The notes: generated by a model not told the origin, from the sequence alone. A stretch of 64,000 nucleotides of DNA from Scalesia atractyloides (GCA_947069175.1 CAMTDV010000013.1:15667001-15731000); one strand, 5' to 3'; shown: positions 34,362 through 47,746, counted from the first letter of the stretch. Made by a program: numbers and translations.

Positions 34362-35338
34362 TATATTAATTTAATGGATTTGCCGATAGTAGATTATTGC
34401 CTTGCTAAAGGAGTATATAAATTACATACTTGTACTTTTTCTTAAGTTTTTCTTTAAGACTAACTTCATTTCTTTGCAGAGAAACATGGTTTATGTTCCT
34501 CTTTGAGAATTGGTTACCAACATAGCTTCACTACTCTTAATATGTTAATCATCAACATGCGTAAACTATTAAACTAAACCAAAGTAATATCTTTAGTAAC
34601 GATTTGGTTTGGTTATAATTTTTCAACTATTTGATTTTCGGATACGATGGAAGCAATGTTGTTTTACTTACGATTTGACCTAAAAACTATCAAATTTAAA
34701 CGGTGAACACCACTATTTCCTCCCCTATGAAGCTAGTCAAACAACGCTAGTCAAAATATGGAACCAATGACAAGGATGTGTGTTTTTGCTCTTGTCTAGA
34801 TTGAACATTATTGAAGTTAGCTTCACGACATCTTAGACATTAATGATAACTTTTCTTCGGGGAAGTAGTCATTAGTATATTTGTAACATTGATTTTAAAC
34901 ACTTCCCTAGAATACAAAAACTAAAATGATAGTGGTTGGTACCTTCATATGTAACTTGACCCGGAAGGAATAACTGTTAGGATTTAAATACGCACAGAAG
35001 CAAAATAATCTGTGAGAAAAATTAGAAACGAAGATGACACACGTGATTTATGTGGTTTGCTTAATGTGACCTACGTTGATGGGTTGTAGCCAGGATATTC
35101 TTTAATGTTTTATGCCTCACTTGTGATAAGGGCATTACTATTATAAAAGATAATATATAGAGCATAGTCTAGAGTTTACAACTTGTTGAACAAGAAGCCC
35201 TATAGCCTCCCATGTCTTCAATCGTCATTAAAATAAATAGCCTGTCTTCTAAGTCTTCAACTGATAACACGACCTCAAATCAAGACTCCAAAACCCAATA
35301 ATAACTATCATGGACTAATTTTGATGAGTCGTGTGCGA
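34362..35338. other. intergenic DNA with an LTR-like fragment
   Basis: No gene is seen. From 34,976 the sequence 'tgttaggatttaaatacgca' followed by 'acacgtgatttatgtggttt' resembles the start of a copia-type LTR or related repeat. The other end cannot be placed. Confidence 0.35.
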
Positions 35339-35790
35339 TGTTCTTGTCTCGGTAAGGACCAACCTTTTGTCTTGAATATATGGTTGAGGTTCTTTGATAT
35401 CGTTGTGTCTTAGACTTATCATAGGTGTGGTGTTGAGATGAGTACACACTCTTTCGACATAGTTTTAACACTCACACTTTTATAAATACTTGTATCATAT
35501 TTCGATTTGAAACTTTGGTATAAAAACTTTCTGTTTTTATAAACAACACAAAATATTTACCTTTGTACAAATTGTCAAACTTACATAAGTCAACAAAAAT
35601 TGGGAGCCAAAATATCTAGTTATTTATTAAGTTATTACCACTATTGACACATTCACTAGAACCTAAAATATCTTGTTATTTGTTAAGTTATTACCATAAC
35701 TATCGACACATTCGCAAAAATATTGATAAAATTAAAGATGTGATGTCCTTGTTACTTGATCCACCAATCATCTTATTCATCAGTTTGACC
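35339..35790. repeat. 450-bp direct duplication, left copy
   Basis: Matches 41,411-41,862 in the same orientation over its whole length with few changes ('gaccaaccttttgtcttgaa', 'ttgatatcgttgtgtcttag', 'cttatcataggtgtggtgtt'). The two copies lie 6.07 kb apart. Confidence 0.85.
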
Positions 35791-37482
35791 CGTCATGGTT
35801 GACACCATAGGGTCAAATTTTAACATTTTGTCACTAATCACCATAATACTTTTCGTCACGTAAGTTGTAATTCTATTCTAGGAGTTGTAAGGTTTACTTA
35901 CCATGCGTCCCATTGAGATTTCTCACGTCTTTGACTCATTTGACCCATTCTTTTCCAAGCTCCCACCTAGCTTGTCAAGTGTCAAACTATCACGTAATAT
36001 CCATAAGATAATTAAATTAGTCATCAATATCATTACTATCACTCTTGTGGACTTTTGTACCATATTTCTCATGCGATTCTATTATAGGTCAGTTTGACTT
36101 TTAAAAAGGCAAACTGTTAATTGACACACATATTTGCACTAACAAGATCAATAAACTAATTTAGGCACTTTATTAAATACTTGGTGGGCATCACTTTTAA
36201 ACCAACAATTTAGCTAAATTTGTCCTACCAAAGTCACCATGTATCAACAACTCAAAAAGTTCATACATTTCTCAATATTTAACTAACCTAACTTCTTCAT
36301 TTATTCAAGCATAATATCAACTTAATCATACAAGGATTTGGGTTTCATGCCTAGGTCAAAACCCACTTCATTGTATGTATGAATATTAACCAAATCTCTA
36401 AGACGTTTAAGTAAATCACACATACGAACAAGTATGATGATAAACACTAATATCACATCAATTCCATAATACCATCAAACCATCAAAACCCAATTAACAT
36501 CAAGAATCATCACTAAACTATTAGAGATGACCAAATAGCACATATAATTGCACTAAACTATTCATGCAACACAATCAAGTTCTGAACTTTAGCATAAACA
36601 ATCTATTACATAATTATAAGTGCCAAACCTATAGTTATCGACTTCTGATTGAAATTTCTTCTTATGGGATTTGAAAGATATATCCCAGAAAGCTTATGTC
36701 CAAATTTCAGCAGATCAACGGTCGGATCTTCAGGAAAATCCTCGATTCTAAGGGGGTGTGTTTTTATAAAAACGCAAATACGAGCTGCTATGAAAACAAG
36801 TTTAAATGTCGAGCTTAACAGCTCTATTTTACATTTTTCACTGTTCAAAGTGATCATATATATATGTTATAAGCCTTTTATATAAAAATCAAGATGATCT
36901 GATGGTCAGATTTCTCGGATCGGTCTGTTCTTTACAATCGTGCATAAGTTAAACAATCTGGACATATTTGTTTTCAACTCCATTAACGATTAAAATCAAA
37001 CATTTAGGCAAATCAGAGCTTACCATTGCGTTTTAGCATCACAAAATGGTTCCAGGTTGAAACCCGCAAGTTCGGTTGCCTCCGAACACCATCGACCGCC
37101 GCAAAACATCACCAAGGGCCATACTTGTCTCCTGAATTCCTTTTCTCTCTCTTATTTCTCTCTCTAACTCTAGAGAGATCTGAAAGAAATGAGCATAAAA
37201 ATGCTCATTTATACATAGAACTTTTGGCTTGGCTAAGTGCATAATACACCCACATGGTTGGTGTTTACAACATTGGCCCTTCAAGTTCTACTAAGTTACA
37301 ATATGAGGTAGCGGTATTACCTTGAAGCAAATTTAACATATTTCTTGATGTATTTAAATATATTACTAAAAAAATACCCTGATAAATACATTGCTATCCA
37401 TCAAGTTCTTTTTTTCCTCATAAATAACTTCTAGTGACTAATAAATATCATTTTATAAATACACTGGAAATAGGATGTTACA
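35791..37482 (-). mobile_element. probable 3' LTR of a minus-strand gypsy relic (right boundary certain, left open)
   Basis: On the minus strand an LTR start TGTAACATCCTATTTCC begins at 37482, directly after a polypurine tract (see 37,483-37,515). The opposite LTR end was not found, so how far it reaches toward 35,800 is unknown. Short frames are not recognisable. Confidence 0.45.
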
Positions 37483-37515
37483 AATCTACCCCCTTAAAGA
37501 GGTTTCGTCCCCAAA
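37483..37515 (-). promoter_or_regulatory. polypurine tract and last pol residues of the gypsy relic
   Basis: The minus strand reads TTGGGGACGAAACCTC, then TTTAAGGGGGTAGATT before the LTR. GGACGAAA-type sequence ahead of AAGGGGG is the usual 3' end of pol plus PPT in plant chromovirus-type Ty3/gypsy elements. It primes plus-strand DNA synthesis. Confidence 0.6.
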
Positions 37516-40146
37516 ACCCTCCTTACATACTTCCTTGGTCAAGCCCAAAGAATAAAATTTTGGTTTTCAATTGATCACCGCTCAGTCGTAACACTCTATA
37601 ATCTTACCAGCTAGATAGGGTAGTATCTTATCAACTCTTCGTCGGACTCCTAAGTGGTGTCCGACCTTTTGCGATGTTCGTTTTATTACTTTTACTTTTA
37701 CTTTATCAATATCTTTATTCCTAAAGCGTTTAACCATTCAATCAACGATTGCAATAGGCTTTGTCGTATGCACCTTTCACGTGTAAGACCTCATGGGCCC
37801 TTGCTTTCATCATAAAGTCCATCTTTTTATCGTCAACTACAACGAGCCACCCTTCAGCCACTCAATCATATGGATCTGTTAACATAATTATTCATTGCTA
37901 ATGTTATTAAGACAAGCCCAATGGCTAGGTTATAAACACCATTTGACCTTAACTGGTGTTTCCGGTTAGACTCATCAGTCGCCGATCACTTTTACCCCAT
38001 TTATTTAGGTATATCCACATTGCCTCCCCAAGGTCTTACATGCGTTAATAGCCCCAATTCTCGTAGCATATGCTACAATATAATCACATCTACATTATTT
38101 TCTTGAGCGTGTTTGCATCACGTCATGTTTAAGTTTATAACAAAATTTCATTTTCAAATGTTTTTCCAGTTCTTCGCTAATTCTTTACATTCTTAAAAAT
38201 GTCGTTATTTACTAAAACAAAGTTTTAGTTCAACCTTTTTTTATTTTAATATTATTATTTATTTTTTTAAAGGATGACCTCTAAGGTTCATCACGTTTTA
38301 TTCGTGACCCGGATTTTACATTGGTCCCGTAGGCCTTTTCTATTATTTATGACCCGAAGGTCATAGTGATCCCATATATCACCCTTTATCCGAGTTATCC
38401 GTTAAATGAGCATGGTGTTAACACACCCACTTTTTAACTATAGAAATAAAAAAATATTTTCCTCCTTTTATTATAACCATGGTCCTTGACCATGCTCGAT
38501 CCGTATTGGCAACACCTCCGTTTCAATGACCCCGCGGGTTATTTATACGTTGGTCTTACTTGGTAAATCTATTAACCGATCTCTACTTTTACCTTTTTTA
38601 CACTGACGGTAGTCCATGACTACGATCGTTTTCCGCTCGGGCAATACCTCCGCTTCTATGACCCCGTGCGTCACTTATGCGTCGATTTATTTCACGCTCC
38701 CGTTACCCGGTTTGCGTTTATGTTTATATTCAATCAAGACCCATTACACAGGCTCATTAATGTTTCCCGTTACCCGGTTTGCGTTTACATTTATATTCAA
38801 TCACGTCCCATTACACAGTCTTATTAATGTTTCACGCTCCCGTTACCCGGTTTGCGTTTACATTTATATTCAATCACGTCCCATTACCGGGCTCATTATT
38901 CTAATGGTTTAATGCTCCTATTACCTGGTTTGCGTTTACATTTATATTCAATCACGCTCCATTACCTGGGCTCATTATTCCAATGTTTTCTAGTCAACTA
39001 TTTCTCTTTCATCCAAAATGACTAATTCCATGATTTCCTTGGGACATTTATTTCGTACGCGTGTCATAATTCATTCTTATGGTTCTGCGAGAACCATTTA
39101 TATGAGTATGCCGTAAGGGTTCGTAACTCCAAGGACCCTTTAACTCTTCCCATTAACCTCATCCTTATCACTTCGGACGTATATGCGCTTATTATAAGTT
39201 TTATGGTATCATGTGTTTACTACTTACTTGGCCAAGGTAAGCAATCGACACATGGTACGCGTGACCTTATTATAACTAACACATTACCTCCCATGTAAGT
39301 AAAATCTCGATCCATGTCCGCCTCTCCGATTTCAGTTTGGTAAACCTCTTTTTATTGTTATTTAACAATTTTTAGTTTTACCCACTTTGTCTCAAAACAC
39401 ATAGACTGTTTTCATTTTATAAAACTTTTATCCAATCCCATTTATCTATGTGATCGTTACTGTTTCTCAATAGGGTCTGATTGGGAATGTCTACTTGGAT
39501 GGTCACCCCATCCAAGTTTTTGTATCTGAACTCTTTGTACTTTTGTTATTTAGGATTGTGAATAATGTGTATTTCCCACTCAGTTTCTTTTGGGAACCTC
39601 ATCCTGGATAGGTATTCTATCCAGTTTTCCCAATTCTCTTATTCTCGTATGTAATCATCATTCATTACTTGAATGATGCGTAATACATTTCATACAATAA
39701 CTTAAAGCATGCACCTGGGTAATATTTGGCCTAATGGGTTTTTATAGTCGTTCCAACTTTATTCCGTATCGTTGCTTGATCTAGGTCTTTGGTGGGCATG
39801 GCCTACTTGTCATACTCTGGACCATTCCGTCATCATATCAGTAGATCATTTGACTCCCACCATCTTCAGATGCGAGCGTCCTTCAACTAAAACTTTTACA
39901 AAAGATTAGTAACGTTGAAAATTAATAAGCGCCCCTACTAAAGTACAACACTTTCTACGATACTTGTTCACACAGGTAATTCGCTAACTATACCGGTCTT
40001 TTACCAATTTATTTGGGGGTAACGTGTGTTCACACGATAGCTCTATGTGTTGTTTATAACAACTTTCATCCACACTAGACATTATTAATTATAATAACTT
40101 ACCGGACCACGCGACCAATTCTTGAACCGAACACTTTTATCTCTTT
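37516..40146 (-). mobile_element. decayed internal region of the gypsy relic
   Basis: About 2.6 kb between PPT and PBS, too short for a full gag-pol, with no recognisable gag, protease or polymerase frame. It contains a 72-bp tandem repeat. It is probably a non-autonomous or deleted derivative. Confidence 0.5.
38692..38986. repeat. tandem repeat, about 72 bp x 4
   Basis: Each unit contains 'cccgttacccggtttgcgtt', 'tatattcaatca' and 'cccattac', then 'ctcatta' or 'cttatta'. The last unit is the most diverged ('cctattacctggtttgcg'). Confidence 0.85.
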
Positions 40147-40165
40147 AAACCTTGAGCTCTGAATA
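40147..40165 (-). promoter_or_regulatory. degenerate primer-binding site of the gypsy relic
   Basis: The minus strand reads AGTGGTATTCAGAGCTC: TGGTATCAGAGC with one extra T. This is complementary to initiator tRNA-Met and marks the LTR junction to its right (LTR end GAGCGTTAAA). Confidence 0.55.
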
Positions 40166-41410
40166 CCACTTTTAACGCTCTAACCCATTTTCGTAATATT
40201 TTAATCAAATACGGATAATTAGGTCCCATTTTTTTATAATTAACGTACGAATCCGGGTTAATGAATAACCCAGACAAACTAACTTAATGGATAATTACAC
40301 AAATAAGTTACCGTCGAAAACAATAAGGTTTTAATACATAAAACTTTGTCATGCGTGATCATGCTTAAACTTTCCTGAATAATGCTCCGCGGAAATACCA
40401 GTTTAAGAGTGTTCGGTTCTTGGCATGCTTGGTCGTTTGTCCGTCCAGTTCCCACCTTAGTGAAAGCCTTTCATAAACATTAAAAACGATTAGTGTTTAA
40501 GTTCTATGGTCAAACGATTAATAATCAAAACATTTGAACGAAAACAGTAAGTACAAAATATCCCCTTTTTATTTTTTTTAGCCCCCTTACACGGCCGGGT
40601 CAGGTTTCCACCCGGCCGTGTCAACTGAAACATGTCTTTTTATCAGCACCTTTATCCAGGTGGGTTAGGTTTCCACCTGACCGTGTCCCTAACAATTTTG
40701 ACTCGTTACAAAATTATCAAACATTTTGATGTCAACCACTATTTTATGACAAAACATCGGCATAAACCGCATCGAACTATTTCATAAAAAATCTATAAAA
40801 TGAACTAAGATCATTTATGTTGTTAACCAACTTCTGACCAAAAATCATGCAAAGGTAAAATCGTTAAGATCTTAAAACAATTTATTTCAAGTAGCGGACT
40901 TGCTTGCTGTCAACAACTAATTTATTGACAAAACAATCACGAAAACCTTATCAAACAACTTTATAAAAACCCATAAAAATTACCAAACACCCTTTATGTT
41001 GTCAAACAGTTTTTGACCAAATATCGTGTCAAAACCCAATAGTTAAGACCTCATAACAATTTCTGCAAGTACCCAACCTGTTGCTGTCAACACCTATTTT
41101 ATTGACAAAACAACTGGGAAAACTCGTCAGAAAACTTTAGAAAAACCTATTAAAACTACACAACATTATTTATGTTGTCAAACAACTTCTGACAAAAGAT
41201 CGTGTCAAATCTCAATAGTTAAGATCTCGAAAGAATTTCTGCAAGTAGCGGACCTGTTGTTGTCAACAACTATTTTATTGACAAAACAGCCACGAAAATC
41301 TAGCCAAACAACTTCAGAAAAAACTATCAAAATTACACAGCATTATTTATGTTGTCAAACAACTTCTAACAAAATATCATGTCAAAACTCAATAGTTACG
41401 ATCGCGAAAC
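40166..41410 (-). mobile_element. probable 5' LTR fragment of the gypsy relic
   Basis: Follows the degenerate PBS. It holds two hairpin-forming 'ccggccgtgtc'/'acacggccggg' blocks (40589-40687) and a 177-bp tandem array. The right end is not recognisable; the 450-bp duplication starts where the array stops. Confidence 0.4.
40731..41410. repeat. tandem repeat, about 177 bp x 4
   Basis: Units begin near 40733, 40910, 41086 and 41260 with 'tgtcaac', 'ctattttattgacaaaac' and later 'tttatgttgtcaaac'. They end with 'aatagttaaga', 'caatttctgcaagta' and 'gacctgttg'. The last unit is cut off at the start of the 450-bp duplication. Confidence 0.8.
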
Positions 41411-41862
41411 AATTTCTTGTCTTGGTAGGACCAACCTTTTGTCTTGAATGTATGGTTGAGGTTCTTTGATATCGTTGTGTCTTAGACTTATCATAGGTGT
41501 GGTGTTGGGATGAGTACACACTCTTTTGACATAGTTTTAACACCACACTTTTATAAATACTTGTATCATATTTGGATTTTAAACTTTGGTATAAAAACTT
41601 TTCTGTTTTTATAAACAACACAAAATATTTACCTTTGTACAAATGCCAAACTTTCACAAGTCAAAAAAAGTTGGAAGCCAAAATATCTAGTTATTTATTA
41701 AGTTATTACCACTATTGACACATTCGCTAGAACCTAAAATATCTTGTTATTTATTAAGTTATTACAATAACTATCGAAACATTCGCAAAAATATTGATAA
41801 AATTAAAGATGTGATGTCCTTATTACTTGATCCACCAATCATCTTATTCATCAGTTTTACCT
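41411..41862. repeat. 450-bp direct duplication, right copy
   Basis: Partner of 35,339-35,790. Minus-strand translations of the two copies are alike but contain no known domain, so the similarity reflects DNA duplication rather than a gene. Confidence 0.85.
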
Positions 41863-42274
41863 AAAGAAAAAAAATTACGCAATAATATTAGCAAGGCTAA
41901 ATGAATAATCCTTAAATAAAAAAAAGAGAATGTTCAAACAACGGTGAAGTATAATCTGGATAGAACTTAAAACAGTTGTATCTATATTTACGAAGGAATT
42001 CAACATGGTCATTTCTACCTACTGCTCGTATCATAAACTCAAGATGGTCGTTTTGAGATTTACAAAGGAGTTCAACACGGTCGTTCATTCTGCTGATCCC
42101 GCTATACCCAACTTTTCTAAAAACATTCCCAAACATTAACCTTATTAACTTCTTGAGCAATATTGTGGGTTCATAACAAGTTTTTAGTAATATGGTATAT
42201 TATATGATCCATGTTTTACCCTGACATTTGTAAAAACGACTACATAATCACGCCAAATGCACCCAAAACGTATT
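41863..42274. other. short intergenic segment
   Basis: No gene is recognised. A small direct repeat on the minus strand (about 41985-42110) holds two 'gaatgaccgtgttgaa'-like phrases. Confidence 0.4.
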
Positions 42275-42619
42275 GATGATATTTGAGATCTTGAATTAGT
42301 GTAAAGTTGAAGGGGCCAAAATGGCGTGTTTAGTTTAATTAGTTTTTAATTAATTATTTGAAAGATTAGAATTATCTAGTTTGATTTAATTAGTAGAGAT
42401 AATGGTGTGAGGTAGAACTAGATTATAATTGATAGAAGTGCTTGAATAAGGTTAGTATGGTTATTTTAGGATAAATAGGGGTCTAGGTTAATATTTTGTT
42501 TGTCCTTTTTCTTGTAAGTTAGTAAGTTCGCATATCTGAATAGAAGGAGTCACGGGTTTGTCACCCTAAATATCTCGTTATCGTGTTCGATTTAATTATT
42601 TGATCCATCTAGGCCATCA
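42275..42619 (+). mobile_element. 5' LTR of a Ty1/copia element
   Basis: Matches 47,861-48,563 ('tcttgaattagt', 'aattagttttta', 'ttagtatggtta', 'ctttttcttgtaagtt', 'aatatctcgt'). It ends GGCCATCA. Immediately downstream TTGGTATTAGAGC (42620-42632) is a PBS with one change from the usual initiator tRNA-Met complement. The exact start is uncertain by about 10 bp. Confidence 0.8.
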
Positions 42620-43074
42620 ATTGGTATTAGAGCAAACCGTGTGTACAACAAGTCAAAGAAGAAAAAAGGAGTTGACTTAGTTGCAGATCCCGATCAAATA
42701 AAAAAGGAAGCAATATTTATATTTTGTTGTTACCCTTGATCCAAAAAAATGACATAATTTATTTCATGGAGTTTGGAGTTTGTGCGAGAAAAAGGAAGTG
42801 ATTATTTTTGTTTCAGTGTTGTTCTAGATCGAAAAGTCAACTACGGTTTCTTATTAATTTGAATTCAGAATTAGTGGGGTATTAATTAAAAGCTTTGCGA
42901 GTTGTGTTCTTCTTTTTTGAAAATTTAAAGCCAATCGAAGCTTTGTGAATTGGTTTTATTGGGGTGAAGTAGTTTGTTTGAATTGGTTAATATCTGGTCC
43001 AGGTTCGTTTGTATGTAGAAAAGAAATCCAAAGGCAAATCATGGATAGTAATAAAGAAGTGAATTCAGGGAACT

Positions 43075-43790
43075 CATGAATAGTGAAAGAATCGATGGGT
43101 GGATTTGTCTTGCAGGCCCCAAAGTTAATTCGACCAACTACGCAACATGGTCGGTTATAGTGAAGATTGTCTTGGGTGTGAACGGTTTGCAAGATGCGAT
43201 TGATATGGAAACGGGGTAGGAATTGAAAAAAGAAAGAAATTTATGGCCTTAGGGGTCAACTTCCAAACCCTACCGGAAGATGTGATGCTTCAGATGGCCA
43301 AGTATTCAGAACCGAAAGATGTTTAGGAAGCACTAAGAGTTTGTTATCTTGGTGTCGAAACAACTTTGAAAGCTCGTCTAGAAATTCTAAGAAATGAGCT
43401 AGATGGATTGAATATGGGTGAGATATAAAGTATTGATGAATAGTAGCGACGATAGGTGGAGTACAATCGAAGTATAAGAGCTTGGGAGTAACACTCGAAG
43501 AAGAGGTCGTGGTAAGAAAATTTTGGAACTCTATGCCTGATAAATATTTTTACCTATTGTTTCTTCGATCAAACAAGTCGCCGAAATCGAAACAATGGCG
43601 TTTTGAAGATGTGGTTGGACATTTGAAGGCATATGAAGAAAGAAACAAGATCAAGAATGTGATTGAAAGTTCATACTAAAGTCAGCTCATGTTCACCGGA
43701 CTGTAAAAGAAAGTTGAAAACTACTAGGACATGGTAGAGGTCGTGGAAGATATAACGAACGAGGAAGAGGGAACCCAAGATGAAAACTTA
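43075..43790 (+). pseudogene. copia gag pseudogene
   Basis: Starts after the PBS-leader with an ATG (MNSERIDGWICLAGPKV, then STNYATWSVIVKIVLG), a copia gag N-terminus. It continues in other frames with LPEDVMLQMAKYSEPKDV, KARLEILRNELDGL, VTLEEEVVVRKFWNSMPDKY and WRFEDVVGHLKAYEERNK, then an Arg/Gly-rich tail. At least three in-frame stops and two shifts disable it. Sequence recognisable as this element stops near 43,790. Confidence 0.8.
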
Positions 43791-46700
43791 TGAAATAATA
43801 AATAACGTTTTATCGCCCAGTTTTCGTGTGTTATATTAATTAATTCACTAATCGACATTTATACACCAAAATTTATGTTGGAGTATATGTAATAATTTAT
43901 TTTATTTACAATGTCTAAAATATAAACTAAACAAAATGGCTTAAAACTCCATAAAACATCCTTTACTTATCACCAATCTCCTAGATTCTATCTTAAACAC
44001 ATTCTACTACAGTACGCCTCGCTATAGCCTAAAAAACAAACTCATGACACCCCATCTTCCTTGGATTCTGTCGTAACCCACCCCATGCACCCCATTTGTT
44101 TGGTTGCTTTTACTTGTAAGAATACTTGCATGTCTTGGAAAAGATGGATGGATTATTATCATTTTTGGAAGACCACTCCTTTAACATGCATTCATTCACT
44201 ACATCTGAAAACAACAAAGCTCCTCTTTCTCTCTCTCTCTCTCTAAAAAACCTTCATCAAAACACTCCCCTCTCTTAAGAAAATTCGGATTCCCCAACCA
44301 TGAACAAAAGATCATAAGTTTTGCTTCAAACCACTTTGTGTTCTTCATTCACGAATCTGCCAGATTTGTATACCAACTTTGCAAGGTCATGTCTCCTCAT
44401 TTATTCATCTTTTTGGATGATTAATTTTCTAGAGCAAAGTTTTATCCAACCCAAAAAACATACCTACCAATCTCACTCAATTCTATTAAGTATTCAACTT
44501 CCAATCTGCTTCCAAAATGTGTATGCTTAGAAACGGAGTTGTTGTGCTATCTCTTTATATCATGATCTTTCAAGGGGTTACACATTTCTAAATTCGTGAT
44601 TCTTTATTGTTCCCTTGGACTTTCATTTTCTTCACTTCCATGAAAAGTTCCAGAACCATAGGTCCCGAAACCAAACTCTCTCTTCCCATAAACCTATGGC
44701 TCTAAGAACACTAAACCCATTTCCATTCTCTTTTACCAAAATCACACATGCAAACTTGAATCAATATGTTTTGAGGTGTTACGGATGGCTAGGAGAAAAA
44801 CAGGAAGCTTACACCTCAAAAGCCAACTTAAAACCTAAAAAAATAATGTTCATCTTCCCTAGCCTAGTGCTAGTGGTAATCTCTAATCCATTATTTTGTT
44901 ATTTCATGTTTGTGTAAGATGAATCGCCTAATGAGATGTTTTAAAATGGTTTTCTAAAAAATGAATTTACACATGAATAGTCTAAAAATGGTGTTATATG
45001 TATGCCTGCAAAGTCATAGGTATATATATGGATATATGGATGTATGTTTTGATTCTTGTAAGTGTATTTGTTGCTTGAAAGATTTCTTAAACGTGTTGTT
45101 TGGAATGATGATGAACATGCATGTGAAGATGTTGTTAAAATAGAATATAACCTGTATTTTATTCATATTTTTAGTACTAAAATGGTTCATAAAATTTGAT
45201 GGTTATATGTGGGTTGTTTGATGTTGTATTTGGTGCATTTTGGTGCCCTAAATGTGTGTAGAAATTAGGGACTTGTGTATACAATAAAGGGATGATTTAC
45301 AAACTATACTAAAGAAGTTTTTTGATAAGGTTTTACGAGTAATAAAATCTGGTCATAAAAGTTTTACTAGAGTTTTGGAGATTTCATAAAGATCGGATGT
45401 TGTTTCGGTATCAAAATGTTGTTAAAAAGGTGATTTTAAGCATGATTTAGGAAGAATAAACTAGGTCTGGAAATATGGTATTTTTTAATGATATAAAACC
45501 TAAAATTCAGATCTTAAAGTGTTTAAGTGTTCATGGCACTTAGGTGTGTTTATTGATGTTTTCGTAGGATTAAAAACCGAAAAAGGGAAGTTTTTCTTAC
45601 TTGAAAATGAGTATATGTTTAAAACTAATCAAGAACAGAAAAATATACTTCATGTGGGAATGTATAATTTAAGGTGCATGATTGTCGAGTAAATTAATTG
45701 GGTGTTTGTAATAATTTTCGGTGCATAAACGTGTCTTTTTCGCTAAGTTTCCGACAATTAAAAGTGTTATTTTGAAAACTGTGTAAAACAGAATTATATA
45801 CCACATTTTATGAATAAAAATATATGGATTAAAATGTATATTGGGTTTACAACTTGTACGGGTGTTTAAATCGGGGTTGTAAGCTTGTTTTGGTGCCTTT
45901 TCGGGTAAGTTTTAGTGTGTACCTAGATGATTTAATGAACCTACTTTAGAGCAGCAAATTTAAGTTCATTTTATGATAAACAAACAGGTCTTAAATAGTT
46001 ATTTGATTATATGGAAGATAGATATGATAACACCTTAAAATTTGCAAAGTAGATAAGTTAAAGTGTGTGAAACTCATGAAATGTGCTAGTTTTGATGATT
46101 TTGGGACATGAGTATGTTATATATTGAAATTGTGTTAATTAGTTATGTTAAGATGTTAAAAACTAGACTTGGTTATTTAGTGTCTAAAAACATTATTTTT
46201 ATACACTAAAGTTTCCATAAATATAAATACAGTTTATTGAAAAATTTATCATTTTATGTGAAAAATGGTCAAAATTCAAGTCTTTAATTTTTTAATATAA
46301 ATTTTTTACATTCTGGACATAGAATGTATTTTTTTGATATATAACATGTATTTTCAAAGTCTCGGTGTGAAAGTTGTTTAATCATAAAACCCGAAAAGGT
46401 CGAATAAACGACTATTCGATAAGTCTGCTTGAAAACAATAAATTATGGACATTTATATAATTATATACATTCTAGATTTAAAACATATTTTGATGAGAAA
46501 TACATATATTTTAAAATTTTAGAATAAATATTATTTAATAACAAATTTCGGAAAGTCGAATAAACGGCTATCCGGTAAACGTACTCGAAAACCGTAGATT
46601 TGTACGCAATCAATGTAGACACATTAATAGACAATTAGTTTCTTATACACGTTAAGACACATAGGTTGAGTATCCTTCTCAGACTTAATTTTAGTTGCTA

Positions 46701-47746
46701 GCATTTGCACGAAATCCAGGTGAGTCACGGCCCCCTTTTTACTTTACTTGTTTTATATATATTCGGGGGAGAAGCATGCTTACCTTACAAACTTTAAAAT
46801 TTTTCCGTGTGGTTTCACGACCTCTTTTAAATGATGAATTCCATTTAAGAGAAGTTATATGTTGTTTATTTAGTATGACATTTAGATAATATTGTCAATT
46901 GTGATCTTGTGATGACCTTAAGTAATTGTAGTCTACACCAGTGGATTCAATACATGGAGGCCCCTTTGCATCCGTAATCATTAATCGTTAAACCTCAAAT
47001 TGTATTGGTAGATCTATCGGGTTTGACAACCCACTCTCGTGACCGGTCACCCTTGTTTCCAAGACGAGGGAATACATATTTGAAACAATTTTAGGGGAAA
47101 TCAAGTTTTGGTTTGGTTATGGTCTTTTGGTAGTGTTCTTCTTGTCGTAGTTCCTTGTTAGTCTACGATAGACTTATGTATTATCTTAAATTGTAATACT
47201 TTTCAAAAAAAAAACTTATTACCGACAAGTTTATCAAGATTTTATACCAAATATTCTAAGAAATGTCTCACATGAATTTCAAGGAAATCATTTCTATGTT
47301 TTACATTTTTCCAAAGAATTGTTTATCAAAGTTGATTTCTAAAAGGAATGTCTCACATTAATTCCGATGGAATCATTTCTAAGTTTTATAATTTTTCCAA
47401 AGAAATTTTATCAAAGTTAACTTCTAAAAGGAAAAAGGTTTACGAATTCAATTATCGGAACATGTGCACTCTCCAACTTTATGTTGACACTTGACGTTTT
47501 TAAGCATGTTTCTCAGGTAATAGCTTCAGGCAACGGAACATTTGGAATAGAATGATCATTAGGATTTGGGAAACCCTAGAACACTATTAGATATTTTAAA
47601 TGTCGGCCACTATGTATAAAGTAACCTTCTGTAGAAGACCTTGTATTTTAAAAGCATTTTACTTATTAAGTCTTATTTTATATTTAATACCTATGCTATA
47701 CAATGAAGATACCGATCAGTTTACCCTGGATTTTGGGGGCGTGACA
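43791..47746. mobile_element. probable Ty3/gypsy solo LTR or fragment inside the copia element
   Basis: The right edge GGGGGCGTGACA (to 47746) is a gypsy-type LTR end, after which copia sequence resumes. The interior has features of long plant gypsy LTRs: 'atccaggtgagtcacgg' near 46,717, 'gatctatcgggtttgacaac' near 47,010 and 'tcgaataaacg' motifs at about 46,400 and 46,557. The left edge is not defined and no 5-bp target duplication was found, so a deletion or composite origin is possible. Open frames such as 44,615-44,917 (+) match nothing known. A CT microsatellite lies at about 44,223-44,245. Confidence 0.45.

Noticed and set aside
38692..38986. CRISPR-like array
   Set aside because: The units are directly adjacent tandem repeats without unique spacers, in plant nuclear DNA.
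41382..41657. Minus-strand ORF conserved with 35,280-35,471 as a protein family
   Set aside because: The likeness follows from the 450-bp DNA duplication; the frame has no known domain and is open by chance.
44615..44917. 100-codon plus ORF with a hydrophobic tail as a small secreted or membrane protein
   Set aside because: No recognisable domain. It lies in LTR-like DNA, and a hydrophobic stretch is easily produced by T-rich sequence.
43791..47746. Solo LTR with a defined target duplication
   Set aside because: The right end is convincing, but no TG start with a matching AGTAC repeat was found near 43,790-44,020, so the boundaries are left open.
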